A stretch of 64,000 nucleotides of DNA from Pseudomonas sp. MWU15-20650 (GTDB lineage: Bacteria > Pseudomonadota > Gammaproteobacteria > Pseudomonadales > Pseudomonadaceae): NCBI RefSeq assembly GCF_023242475.1, contig NZ_JALJFG010000003.1:1-64000 (forward strand), read 5' to 3'. The translations under genes were made by a program, and so were the position numbers. Each line of letters starts with the position of its first letter. Position 1 is the stretch's first letter. A model generated the notes under the pieces. That model ran no database searches. It was given only the letters and a program-made list of their open reading frames with translations, and was not told the origin of the DNA. Below, in pieces: positions 47,910 to 57,455 of the stretch.

Positions 47910-49076
47910 ATGCAAATTAAACGAACCACGGCCCTGATAGTGGGCGTCCTCTTGGTGCTGGCCCTTGCAGCCTGGGCATTGACCCGGCCGGCCAAGACCC
48001 GACTGGCAGCGCCAACCGCTATTGCGGTACGTGTGGTGAGTGTGGTGCAACGGGACGTTCCTCGGTTTGTCGCCGGTATTGGCTCGGTATTGTCGTTGCA
48101 CAGCGTGGTGATTCGCCCGCAGGTCGACGGCATCCTCACCAAACTGCTGGTCAAGGAAGGCCAATGGGTGAAAGCCGGCGACCTGCTGGCGACTATTGAT
48201 GACCGCTCGATCCGCGCCAGCCTCGATCAGGCCAAGGCGCAACTGGGAGAAAACCAGGCACAGCTGCAAGTGGCACTGGTCAACCTCAAGCGCTACAAGG
48301 AACTGAGCATTGACGACGGCGTGTCGAAGCAGACCTATGACCAGCAACAGGCGCTGGTCAACCAGCTCAAGGCCACCGCGCAAGGTAATCTGGCGGCAAT
48401 AGATTCCGCCCAGGTGCAACTCTCCTACACCCAGATCCGCTCTCCCGTCAGCGGTCGCGTCGGCATTCGCAGCGTGGATGAAGGTAATTTCTTGCGTATG
48501 AGTGACACTCAGGGGTTGTTCTCGGTCACCCAGATCGACCCGATTGCCGTTGAGTTCTCCCTGCCGCAACAGATGCTGCCCATTCTGCAAGGTTTGATCG
48601 CCGCACCGACCCAGGCCAGCGTCGATGCCTATCTGGGCGCCGACACCGATGGCCAGACCGGCGAGCTGCTGGGCGAAGGCCACTTGAGTTTGATCGACAA
48701 CCAGATCAGCTCGACCACCGGCACCCTGCGTGCCAAGGCCGAGTTCCAGAACGCCTCGCAGAAGCTATGGCCGGGGCAACTGGTGACCATCAAGATCCAG
48801 ACGGCCCTCGACAAGAACGCCCTGGTGGTGCCGCCCACGGTGGTACAGCGTGGCCTCGACTCGCACTTCGTGTACCGGGTGAGCGGTGACAAAGTGGACG
48901 TGGTACCCGTGCAAGTCACCTACCAGGACAGCGAGATCAACATCATCAAGGGCGTGCAGGCCGGGGATGTGCTGGTCAGCGACGGGCAGTCGCGCCTCAA
49001 GGCCGGTGCCCAGGTGGACGTGCTCAAGGAGCCGCCCCAAGTGATTCAGACCACAGACACCAAGGTGCAACCATGA
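47910..49076 (+). CDS. RND efflux periplasmic adaptor (MdtA-like)
   Basis: The 388-residue adaptor has an N-terminal membrane anchor (TALIVGVLLVLALAAWAL), lipoyl half motifs (VVIRPQVDGILTKLLVKEGQ and YTQIRSPVSGRVGIRSVDEG) around a helical hairpin, and a C-terminal beta-barrel. It resembles MdtA/MuxA. Its end overlaps the pump start by four bases. It is the first gene of a four-gene operon. Confidence 0.91.
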   Translation: MQIKRTTALIVGVLLVLALAAWALTRPAKTRLAAPTAIAVRVVSVVQRDVPRFVAGIGSVLSLHSVVIRPQVDGILTKLLVKEGQWVKAGDLLATIDDRSIRASLDQAKAQLGENQAQLQVALVNLKRYKELSIDDGVSKQTYDQQQALVNQLKATAQGNLAAIDSAQVQLSYTQIRSPVSGRVGIRSVDEGNFLRMSDTQGLFSVTQIDPIAVEFSLPQQMLPILQGLIAAPTQASVDAYLGADTDGQTGELLGEGHLSLIDNQISSTTGTLRAKAEFQNASQKLWPGQLVTIKIQTALDKNALVVPPTVVQRGLDSHFVYRVSGDKVDVVPVQVTYQDSEINIIKGVQAGDVLVSDGQSRLKAGAQVDVLKEPPQVIQTTDTKVQP

Positions 49077-52000
49077 GCGGCAGCCGTTCGCCCTCGGCCT
49101 GGTGCGTCGATCACCCGGTTGCCACCTTGCTGCTGACGTTCGCCTTGGTGCTATTGGGGCTGATCGCCTTCCCGCGCCTGGCCGTCGCGCCCCTGCCGGA
49201 AGCGGAATTCCCGACGATCCAGGTGACAGCCACCCTCCCCGGCGCCAGCCCCGATACCATGGCGTCGTCGGTGGCCACACCGCTGGAGGTGCAATTCAGT
49301 GCCATCCCCGGCATGACGCAAATGACCTCCAGCAGCGCCTTGGGCTCCACCCTCCTGACCCTGCAATTCACCCTGAACAAAAGCATCGACACCGCCGCGC
49401 AAGAAGTTCAGGCCGCGATCAACACCGCATCCGGCAAGCTGCCCAGCGATATGCCAAGCCTGCCGACCTGGAAGAAGGTGAACCCGGCGGACAGCCCGGT
49501 GCTGATCCTCAGTGTCAGCTCCGATAGCATGCCCAGCACCGAGTTGAGCGACTATGTGGAAACCCTGCTGGCACGCCAGATCAGCCAGATTGACGGCGTC
49601 GGCCAGATCAACATCACCGGCCAGCAACGCCCGGCGATTCGCGTGCAGGCATCACCCGACAAGCTCGCGGCCGTTGGCCTGACCCTCGCTGACATCCGCC
49701 TGACCATCCAGCAGTCAAGTTTGAACCTGGCCAAGGGCGCGATCTATGGCGAGAACAGCGTGTCGACCCTGTCGACCAACGACCAACTTTTTCATCCGGA
49801 TGAATACGGCCAACTGATCGTTTCCTACAAAAACGGTGCACCGGTTCAACTGCGGGATATCGCCAAGGTCATCAACGGTTCGGAAAACGCCTACGTCCAA
49901 GCCTGGTCCGGCGATACGCCTGGGGTCAACCTGGTGATTTCACGCCAGCCCGGCGCCAACATTGTCGAGACCGTCGACCGTATTCAAGCGGAACTGCCGC
50001 GCCTGGAAGGCATGTTGCCAGCCTCGGTGCAGGTCAGTGTGCTGACCGACCGCACCAAGACCATCCGCGCCTCATTGCATGAAGTGGAAGTGACGCTGTT
50101 GATCGCCATCCTGCTGGTGGTCGCGGTGATGGCGCTGTTCCTGCGCCAACTGTCGGCCACTTTGATTGTGTCGAGCGTGCTCGGTGTGTCGCTGGTGGCC
50201 AGTTTCGCCCTGATGTATGTGATGGGGTTCAGCCTGAACAACCTGACCCTGGTGGCGATCGTCATTGCCGTCGGCTTTGTGGTGGATGATGCGATTGTGG
50301 TGGTGGAGAACATTCACCGTCACCTGGAAGCCGGCCTGGATAAACGCGAAGCGGCAATCAAAGGCTCCGGCGAAATTGGTTTTACCGTCGTGTCCATCAG
50401 CTTCTCGCTGGTGGCGGCGTTTATTCCGCTGCTGTTCATGGGCGGCGTGGTTGGGCGACTGTTCAAGGAATTTGCCCTGACGGCCACGTCGACCATCCTG
50501 ATTTCGGTGGTGGTCTCGCTGACCTTGGCGCCGACATTGGCGGCCTTGTTCATGCGCGCACCGACCCATCGAGCCCACGACAAACCGACCTTCAGCGAAC
50601 GCCTGCTGGCCGGCTACGCGCGCAACCTGCGCCGTGCGCTGGCCCACCAACGCAGCATGGCCGCCATCTTCGTGGTGACCCTGGCCCTGGCGGTGGTCGG
50701 CTACGTGTTTATCCCCAAGGGGTTCTTCCCGGTCCAAGACACCGGCTTTGTGCTGGGCACCAGCGAAGCCGCGGCCGATGTGTCGTACCCGGACATGGTC
50801 GCCAAACACAAGGCCCTGGCCGAGATCGTCAAGGCCGACCCGGCCGTAGAAGCCTTCTCTCATTCGGTCGGCGTCACCGGCAGCAACCAGACCATCGCCA
50901 ACGGCCGCTTCTGGATCGCCTTGAAAGACCGCAGTGATCGCGATGTGTCTGCCAGCCAGTTCATCGACCGCATCCGCCCGAAACTGGCCAAGGTGCCGGG
51001 TATCGTGCTGTACCTGCGCGCCGGCCAAGACATCAACTTGAGTTCCGGCCCCAGCCGCGCCCAGTACCAATATGTACTCAAGAGCAACGACGGCCCGACG
51101 CTCAACACCTGGACCCAACGCCTCACCGAAAAACTGCGCGCCAACCCGGCGTTTCGCGACCTGTCCAATGACCTGCAACTGGGCGGCAGCATCACCCACA
51201 TCAGCATCGATCGCCAAGCCGCCGCACGTTTTGGCCTGACGGCCACCGACGTCGATCAGGCGCTGTACGACGCGTTCGGCCAGCGCCAGATCAACGAGTT
51301 CCAGACCGAAACCAACCAATACCAAGTCGTGCTGGAACTGGACAGCCGGCAGCGCGGCAAAGCCGAAAGCCTGAACTACTTTTACCTGCGCTCGCCGCTG
51401 ACCAACGAGATGGTGCCGCTGTCGGCACTGGCCAAGGTCGACCCACCCACCGTTGGGCCATTGTCCATCAGCCACGACGGCATGTTCCCCGCCGCCAACC
51501 TGTCGTTCAACCTGGCGCCCGGCGTGGCGCTGGGCGATGCGGTGATCATGCTCAACCAGGCCAAGAACGAAATTGGCATGCCGGCGACCCTGATCGGTAC
51601 CTTCCAGGGCGCGGCCCAGGCGTTCCAGAGCTCGCTGGCCAGTCAACCCTGGCTGATCCTCGCGGCACTGGTGGCGGTCTACATTATCCTGGGTGTGCTG
51701 TATGAGAGTTTCGTGCACCCGCTGACGATCATTTCCACCTTGCCGTCAGCGGGCCTGGGCGCGCTGATCATGCTGTGGCTGCTGGGCCAGGACTTTTCGA
51801 TCATGGCCTTGATCGGCCTGGTGCTGCTGATCGGCATTGTGAAGAAAAACGGCATCCTGATGATCGACTTCGCCCTGGAAGCCCAACGGGTACGTGGGCT
51901 GCCACCGCAAGAGGCGATCTATGAAGCGTGCGTCACACGGTTCCGGCCGATCATCATGACCACCCTCGCCGCGCTACTGGGTGCGGTGCCGTTGATGCTG

Positions 52001-52168
52001 GGCTCCGGCCCGGGCGCGGAACTGCGCCAGCCGTTGGGGATCGCGGTGGTCGGCGGCTTGCTGGTCAGCCAGGCGCTGACGCTGTTCACCACACCGGTCA
52101 TATACTTGTACCTTGAAAAGTTTTTCCACAGGCCCAAACCAGCGCTTGAGCTGGCGACCACACACTGA
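49073..52168 (+). CDS. RND inner-membrane efflux pump (MdtB/MdtC-like)
   Basis: The 1031-residue pump has the twelve-helix RND layout with two large periplasmic loops. Conserved parts include ATPLEVQFSAIPGMTQMTSS near the N-terminus and VAIVIAVGFVVDDAIVVVEN in helix 4, with the paired Asp residues of proton transfer. Overall it is closer to MdtB/MdtC/MuxB-type drug pumps than to metal-type CusA. No outer-membrane factor gene follows, so it would borrow one. Confidence 0.93.
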   Translation: MSGSRSPSAWCVDHPVATLLLTFALVLLGLIAFPRLAVAPLPEAEFPTIQVTATLPGASPDTMASSVATPLEVQFSAIPGMTQMTSSSALGSTLLTLQFTLNKSIDTAAQEVQAAINTASGKLPSDMPSLPTWKKVNPADSPVLILSVSSDSMPSTELSDYVETLLARQISQIDGVGQINITGQQRPAIRVQASPDKLAAVGLTLADIRLTIQQSSLNLAKGAIYGENSVSTLSTNDQLFHPDEYGQLIVSYKNGAPVQLRDIAKVINGSENAYVQAWSGDTPGVNLVISRQPGANIVETVDRIQAELPRLEGMLPASVQVSVLTDRTKTIRASLHEVEVTLLIAILLVVAVMALFLRQLSATLIVSSVLGVSLVASFALMYVMGFSLNNLTLVAIVIAVGFVVDDAIVVVENIHRHLEAGLDKREAAIKGSGEIGFTVVSISFSLVAAFIPLLFMGGVVGRLFKEFALTATSTILISVVVSLTLAPTLAALFMRAPTHRAHDKPTFSERLLAGYARNLRRALAHQRSMAAIFVVTLALAVVGYVFIPKGFFPVQDTGFVLGTSEAAADVSYPDMVAKHKALAEIVKADPAVEAFSHSVGVTGSNQTIANGRFWIALKDRSDRDVSASQFIDRIRPKLAKVPGIVLYLRAGQDINLSSGPSRAQYQYVLKSNDGPTLNTWTQRLTEKLRANPAFRDLSNDLQLGGSITHISIDRQAAARFGLTATDVDQALYDAFGQRQINEFQTETNQYQVVLELDSRQRGKAESLNYFYLRSPLTNEMVPLSALAKVDPPTVGPLSISHDGMFPAANLSFNLAPGVALGDAVIMLNQAKNEIGMPATLIGTFQGAAQAFQSSLASQPWLILAALVAVYIILGVLYESFVHPLTIISTLPSAGLGALIMLWLLGQDFSIMALIGLVLLIGIVKKNGILMIDFALEAQRVRGLPPQEAIYEACVTRFRPIIMTTLAALLGAVPLMLGSGPGAELRQPLGIAVVGGLLVSQALTLFTTPVIYLYLEKFFHRPKPALELATTH

Positions 52169-52176
52169 GGCCGGTC

Positions 52177-52869
52177 ATGCGCGTCCTGATTATCGAAGAT
52201 GAAGAAAAAACCGCGGACTACCTGCACCGTGGCCTGACGGAGCAAGGCTACACCGTCGACGTGGCGCGCGAAGGCGTCGAGGGGCTGCACCTGGCGCTGG
52301 AGAACGATTACGCCGTGATCGTGCTCGACGTCATGCTGCCCGGCCTCGATGGCTTTGGCGTATTGCGTGCGTTACGTGCACGCAAACAGACGCCGGTGAT
52401 CATGCTGACGGCCCGTGAGCGCGTGGAAGATCGCATTCGCGGCCTGCGCGAAGGTGCCGACGACTATCTGGGCAAACCCTTTTCCTTCCTGGAACTGGTG
52501 GCGCGCCTGCAAGCGTTGACCCGTCGCAGTGGTGGCCACGAACCGGTGCAGGTCACCATCGCCGACTTGTGGATCGACCTGATCAGCCGCAAGGCCAGCC
52601 GCAACGGCGTGCGCCTGGACCTGACCGCCAAGGAGTTCTCGCTGCTCAGCGTATTGGCACGGCGCCAGGGTGAAATCCTGTCCAAGACCTCGATTGCCGA
52701 GATGGTCTGGGACATCAATTTCGACAGCGATGCGAACGTCGTCGAAGTGGCGATCAAGCGTCTGCGCGCCAAGCTCGACGGGCCATTCGAACAAAAGCTG
52801 CTGCACACCATTCGTGGCATGGGCTATGTGCTGGAGAACCGCATGCAGGAGAACCAAAGTGGCGGCTAA
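52177..52869 (+). CDS. OmpR-family response regulator (heavy-metal/CusR-type)
   Basis: The 230-residue protein has a receiver domain with phosphoacceptor Asp in IVLDVMLPGLDGF (about residue 51), Lys in YLGKPFSFLELVAR, and a C-terminal winged helix (FSLLSVLARRQGEILSKTSI). It resembles CusR/CopR/IrlR. It follows the pump by eight bases and overlaps the kinase by 11. The palindrome at 47814 is a likely target. Confidence 0.91.
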   Translation: MRVLIIEDEEKTADYLHRGLTEQGYTVDVAREGVEGLHLALENDYAVIVLDVMLPGLDGFGVLRALRARKQTPVIMLTARERVEDRIRGLREGADDYLGKPFSFLELVARLQALTRRSGGHEPVQVTIADLWIDLISRKASRNGVRLDLTAKEFSLLSVLARRQGEILSKTSIAEMVWDINFDSDANVVEVAIKRLRAKLDGPFEQKLLHTIRGMGYVLENRMQENQSGG

Positions 52870-54223
52870 CTCCATCGCGCTGCGCCTGAGCGGCATGTTC
52901 ACCCTGGTGGCGCTGCTGATCTTCGTGTTGATCGGTGGCGCGCTGTACCAGCAGGTCGATCGGGGCTTGGGGTTGTTGCCGGGCGCGGAGCTGGATGCGC
53001 GATACAGCGTGCTGGAGTCGTCGGTAAACCGCTTCGGCACGCCTGACCACTGGGCGAAAATCACCGCTAAATTGAAGTTGCTCGGCGAAGAGGACAAACG
53101 CATCCGCTTCTGGGTCGTGAGCGGTGACCCGACCTATGAATACGGCAACCCCGATGCACAGATCCGTGCCTTCGCCGAGGGGCCGACCGGTAAGCGCGAC
53201 TTGCGCCTGCCAGGGCATGAATACCCGTTCAAGGTGTTGCTGAGCCAGTTTCCGGCCAAAGAACAACGCCCGCCGCTGCGCTTTATGATTGCCATCGACA
53301 CCGAGAATTTCCGGGCTACCCAGCACCAACTGCTGATGGCCTTGATCGGCCTGGCGTTTGTCGGTGTGGTGCTGGCTGCGCTGCTGGGGTTCTGGGTGTC
53401 GCGCATCGGCCTCAAGCCGTTGGAAAAGCTCTCGGATGAAGCGCAAAAACTCGCGCCGCCAAAGCTCTCCGGGCGCTTGCACCTGTCGCCCTTGCCGCCG
53501 GAGCTGAGCCAGTTCGTCAATTCGTTCAACGCCACCCTCGACCGCGTCGAACACGCCTACTCGCGCCTGGAGTCGTTCAACGCCGACGTCGCCCACGAGC
53601 TGCGCTCGCCACTGACCAACCTGATTGGCCAGACCCAAGTGGCGCTGACCCGTGGGCGTTCGGCCGAGCATTATTTCGAGGTGCTGCAATCCAACCTGGA
53701 AGAGCTGGAGCGGTTGCGTTCCATCATCAACGACATGCTGTTCCTCGCCAGTGCCGACCAGGGCAGCAAGGCCACCAAGCTGATCGAAAGCTCCCTGGCC
53801 AAAGAGGTGGCAACCACCCTCGACTACCTGGATTTCATCCTCGAAGACGCCCAGGTCAAGGTGCAGGTACGCGGTGACGCCGTGGTGCAGATCGAAAAAG
53901 CCCACCTGCGTCGCGCACTGATCAACCTGTTGAGTAATGCCGTGCAGCACACGGCGCCTGGGCAGACCATCGACGTGAACATTGAGGTCCAGGCGCACCA
54001 GGTGGCGATTGGGGTGACCAACCCCGGTGCCGAAATTGCCAGCGAGCACCTGCCACGGCTGTTCGAACGCTTCTATCGTGTGGACGCGTCGCGCAGCAAC
54101 AGCGGGGCGAACCACGGGTTGGGGCTGGCCATCGTCAAGGCGATTGCGCTGATGCACGGCGGGGATGTGTTTGTACGCAGCGACGGGGTCGGCAATACCT
54201 TCGGTATCACCCTGCCCGTCTAG
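52859..54223 (+). CDS. Sensor histidine kinase (heavy-metal sensor type)
   Basis: The 454-residue kinase has two membrane helices (about 10-35 and 160-185) around a periplasmic sensor, a HAMP region, the H box NADVAHELRSPLTNLIGQTQ, the N box RRALINLLSNAVQHT and the G box NHGLGLAIVKAI. It begins at a GTG inside the regulator gene. The periplasmic part is of the CusS/CopS kind; the signal is unknown. Confidence 0.9.
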   Translation: MAANSIALRLSGMFTLVALLIFVLIGGALYQQVDRGLGLLPGAELDARYSVLESSVNRFGTPDHWAKITAKLKLLGEEDKRIRFWVVSGDPTYEYGNPDAQIRAFAEGPTGKRDLRLPGHEYPFKVLLSQFPAKEQRPPLRFMIAIDTENFRATQHQLLMALIGLAFVGVVLAALLGFWVSRIGLKPLEKLSDEAQKLAPPKLSGRLHLSPLPPELSQFVNSFNATLDRVEHAYSRLESFNADVAHELRSPLTNLIGQTQVALTRGRSAEHYFEVLQSNLEELERLRSIINDMLFLASADQGSKATKLIESSLAKEVATTLDYLDFILEDAQVKVQVRGDAVVQIEKAHLRRALINLLSNAVQHTAPGQTIDVNIEVQAHQVAIGVTNPGAEIASEHLPRLFERFYRVDASRSNSGANHGLGLAIVKAIALMHGGDVFVRSDGVGNTFGITLPV

Positions 54224-54391
54224 CTGACTGTTGCGATTTGGGCAACAGTCATTATCTTGTTACACTCTGTATCGCACCGCTCACCTGCGTTACTTTGACG
54301 CACCGATGAGCGCAACGGCAAAGGCAGCTGACCCGCTCACCCGAATTTCCCTCGACTTTTTTCCAGGGCTCTACACTGGGAATCTGTCTTA

Positions 54392-54419
54392 AAGCCGCTG
54401 ACTTCAGCGGCTTTTTTTT
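54392..54419 (+). terminator. Rho-independent terminator before the porin gene
   Basis: AAGCCGCTG and CAGCGGCTT pair around ACTT and are followed by eight T. It lies 169 bases behind the kinase stop and 69 bases before the porin start. It could end the RND operon, be an attenuator of the porin, or be the 3' end of a small RNA. Confidence 0.85.
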
Positions 54420-54487
54420 GCCGTAAAAAAGGCCAGGCATACCCCCACGACATTGGCCGTTTCCGATTGACCAAAGGAGCTCCACCG

Positions 54488-55810
54488 GTGAAAACCTCGC
54501 TGACGTTCACCCCGTTATTCCTCGCTGTTGCCGCAACGATCGCCCCCCTCGCCCATGCGGCAGACAACCCCTCCGCCGACGGTTTCATCGAAGGCTCAAG
54601 CCTTAAGATCAACACCCGCAACTACTACATGAACCGTGACCGCCGCGACACTCACACCGATGACAGCAAGGAATGGGGCCAGGGCTTTATCGGTATCTTC
54701 GAATCCGGCTACACCCCGGGTACCGTCGGTTTCGGCCTGGATCTGAATGCCATGCTCGGCCTCAAGCTCGACGGCGGTGGCGGCACCGACGGCTCCAGCA
54801 TCCTGCCTGTGGGCTCCGGCAACGGCAAAGCTCCCGGTTCGTTTTCGACCGCCGGCGGTACCTTGAAAATGCGCGCCTTTAATACCGAACTGAAGGCCGG
54901 CGACCTGTTCCTCAACAACCCGGTGATCGCCGGTGGCATGACCCGCATGTTGCCGCAGACCTTCCGTGGCGTCAGCCTGACCAACCACAGCATCGACGGC
55001 TGGATGTTCGAAGGTGGCCAGGCCAGCTTCACCAAGCTCTATAACCAGAGCGGCCACCGCCGCATCGGCACCAGCTACGGCACGTTACCGGCGAACGCCG
55101 ACAGCCAGCACCTGGACTGGGCCGGCGTGTCATTCAGTGGCGTTCCCGACCTGACCAGCAACTTGTACGCCTCCGAACTCAAGGATGTGTGGCATCAGTA
55201 TTACTACGACCTGGACTACACCTACGCCCTGAACGACCTGGTCAGCCTGAACCCCGGCCTGCACTACTACCACACCGAAGACACCGGGCAGTCGTTGCTG
55301 GGGAACATCGACAACAACACCTACAGCCTGCATTTCACCGTGGGCGTGGGCCATCACAGCGTGACTGCCGCCTACCAGCGGGTCAACGGCAACACGCCGT
55401 TCGACTACATCACCCAAGGCGACAGCATTTACCTGGATAACTCCCAGCAGTACTCGGACTTCAACGGCCCCAACGAGCGCTCATGGAAACTCAAGTACGC
55501 CTATGATTTTGCGGGCCTCGGTTTGCCCGGCCTGACATCTGCCCTCTCGTATATCAGCGGCAAGACCGACCTGACCAAAGTCGACCCGAACAGCCGCGGC
55601 TATGCCACGTGGTACAGCGCCGACGGCAAGGATGCCAAGCACTGGGAACGGGATATCGACCTCAAATATGTGGTGCAAGGCGGCAAGGCCAAAGACCTGG
55701 CCGTGCGCCTGCAATGGGCGACCAACCGCGGTGGCAATGGCTACTCGGCGGTGGACCGGGATGTGGATGAGTACCGGGTGATCGTGGATTACCCGATCAA
55801 CGTGTTCTAA
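54488..55810 (+). CDS. OprD-family outer-membrane porin
   Basis: The porin has a signal peptide ([24 protein letters not shown]) and then [20 protein letters not shown], the typical OprD opening, followed by many amphipathic strands and a C-terminal [11 protein letters not shown] 54488 is chosen because AAAGGAG stands eight bases upstream. Such channels take up amino acids or small organic acids; the substrate is not evident. About 440 residues. Confidence 0.92.
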   Translation: MKTSLTFTPLFLAVAATIAPLAHAADNPSADGFIEGSSLKINTRNYYMNRDRRDTHTDDSKEWGQGFIGIFESGYTPGTVGFGLDLNAMLGLKLDGGGGTDGSSILPVGSGNGKAPGSFSTAGGTLKMRAFNTELKAGDLFLNNPVIAGGMTRMLPQTFRGVSLTNHSIDGWMFEGGQASFTKLYNQSGHRRIGTSYGTLPANADSQHLDWAGVSFSGVPDLTSNLYASELKDVWHQYYYDLDYTYALNDLVSLNPGLHYYHTEDTGQSLLGNIDNNTYSLHFTVGVGHHSVTAAYQRVNGNTPFDYITQGDSIYLDNSQQYSDFNGPNERSWKLKYAYDFAGLGLPGLTSALSYISGKTDLTKVDPNSRGYATWYSADGKDAKHWERDIDLKYVVQGGKAKDLAVRLQWATNRGGNGYSAVDRDVDEYRVIVDYPINVF

Positions 55811-55895
55811 CGACCCCATCTTTATTCTGCCCCCATGATTTAATTTTCATCGCGTAGAACTAAACTGCCAGCATCTCCCTGCTGAAGTCTGCGCG

Positions 55896-57392
55896 ATGAG
55901 TCAACCCCGCATTCGTACCGCCCCCGCACGCCCTGAGCGTCTGCTGATGATGGGCAGTGGCCTCACCGTCACGCTGATCGTGATTATCGTTGCCGTATTG
56001 CTGAGCCGCGAACACGCCAGCACCCTGCAAGCGGCCAAGCGCGCGACCACCAACATCACCCAACTGATCAACGCGGATGTGTTGCGCAATGCAGAGCTCT
56101 ATGACTTGGCGCTGAAGGGGTTGATTGCGGCCACTGCGCGCATGGACTTGAACCAGGCATCCCCGGAAATCCGGCACATGGTGCAGTTTGACCAATCCAC
56201 TGCGGCGCCTTTCAAAGGTGAAGTGCTGTTACTGGATGCCGGGGGCGCCGTGGTTGCCGACTCCTCGACGCTATGGCCCACGCCGCGCAATTTCGCCAAC
56301 CGGGATTACTTCCAGGCCCATCAACAAAATAGCCAGGCCGGTCTGTTTATCAGCCGTCCGTTCAAGATCCGCTGCAATTGCGATCAAGTGTGGCGTATCG
56401 CATTCAGTCGCAGGGTGACCGGGCCTGACGGTGAATTTGCCGGCGTCGCCGTGGCGACAATGCGCCTGGCGTATTTCGACCAGTTGTTCAACCGCCTCAC
56501 CATCGGCAATGGCAGCAGCGTCAACCTGCTGAACACCCAAGGCATTCTCCTGGCCCAGCAGCCGTTGCTGGAGCGCGACATGATCGACAAGGACTTGAGC
56601 GACCGACCCAATTTCAAACGTATCCTTCGCGAAGGCGAAGGCAGCTTCCAAGCGATCTCCGCGCTGAGCGGCAAAGAACGTTTGTATACGTTTACCAATG
56701 TGGGCGAACTACCGCTGATTGTGGTGGTGGCCCTGGCCAGCGAAGACGTGTTTGCCCCCTGGAAGCGCGCCGCGCTTCTGACCAGTGGCGCTACTGGCGT
56801 TCTTTGCATTGGCCTGCTATGGCTGACCTGGATGCTGCGCCGGGAACTGCGCCGTCGCTATCGCGCCGAACAGGTATTGTCGGAACTGGCAGCCACCGAC
56901 GCCCTGACCGGCCTGGCCAACCGCCGCACCCTGGATCAGCGCCTGCGCCTGGAATGGGACCGGGCCCAACGCTCATCCGAGCCGCTGACCCTGCTGATGA
57001 TCGATGTGGACCACTTCAAAGCCTTCAACGACAACCACGGCCATCCCGCGGGTGACGAGGCCTTGCGCACGGTGGCTCAGGTCATCGGCGGGAACGTCCG
57101 TCGCCCCGCCGACCTGGCGGCGCGCTATGGCGGCGAAGAGTTTGCCGTGGTGTTGCCCCATACTGACGTCAAGGGCGCCTGGGTGATTGCCGAGCATATA
57201 CGCAGCAGTGTTGAACATTTGCCCCGTGTGGAGGGCGCGCAGGGGCCGATCACCGTGAGTATCGGCATGAGCACCTGGGACAAGCACAGTCGCCTATCGC
57301 TGGAAACGCTGCAGCTGCGGGCGGACCAGGCGCTGTATGAGGCCAAGCACAGCGGACGAAACAGGGTTGCAGAGGCCGCCCCCAAGACTTGA
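55896..57392 (+). CDS. Membrane diguanylate cyclase (dCache-GGDEF), first of a tandem pair
   Basis: The 498-residue protein makes c-di-GMP from GTP. An N-terminal helix (LTVTLIVIIVAVLLSREHAS) and a second near residue 290 enclose a periplasmic dCache-like sensor domain. The GGDEF domain (about 335-490) has the active motif GGEEF in RYGGEEFAVVLPH and DVDHFKAFND. The neighbouring gene is a close paralogue. No EAL domain is present. Confidence 0.92.
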   Translation: MSQPRIRTAPARPERLLMMGSGLTVTLIVIIVAVLLSREHASTLQAAKRATTNITQLINADVLRNAELYDLALKGLIAATARMDLNQASPEIRHMVQFDQSTAAPFKGEVLLLDAGGAVVADSSTLWPTPRNFANRDYFQAHQQNSQAGLFISRPFKIRCNCDQVWRIAFSRRVTGPDGEFAGVAVATMRLAYFDQLFNRLTIGNGSSVNLLNTQGILLAQQPLLERDMIDKDLSDRPNFKRILREGEGSFQAISALSGKERLYTFTNVGELPLIVVVALASEDVFAPWKRAALLTSGATGVLCIGLLWLTWMLRRELRRRYRAEQVLSELAATDALTGLANRRTLDQRLRLEWDRAQRSSEPLTLLMIDVDHFKAFNDNHGHPAGDEALRTVAQVIGGNVRRPADLAARYGGEEFAVVLPHTDVKGAWVIAEHIRSSVEHLPRVEGAQGPITVSIGMSTWDKHSRLSLETLQLRADQALYEAKHSGRNRVAEAAPKT

Positions 57393-57455
57393 CCGGCCCC
57401 CGCAACGCCCTACAACAACTACGCTATTGCCATTCTCAAAGCAGAAGTAAAGCTG

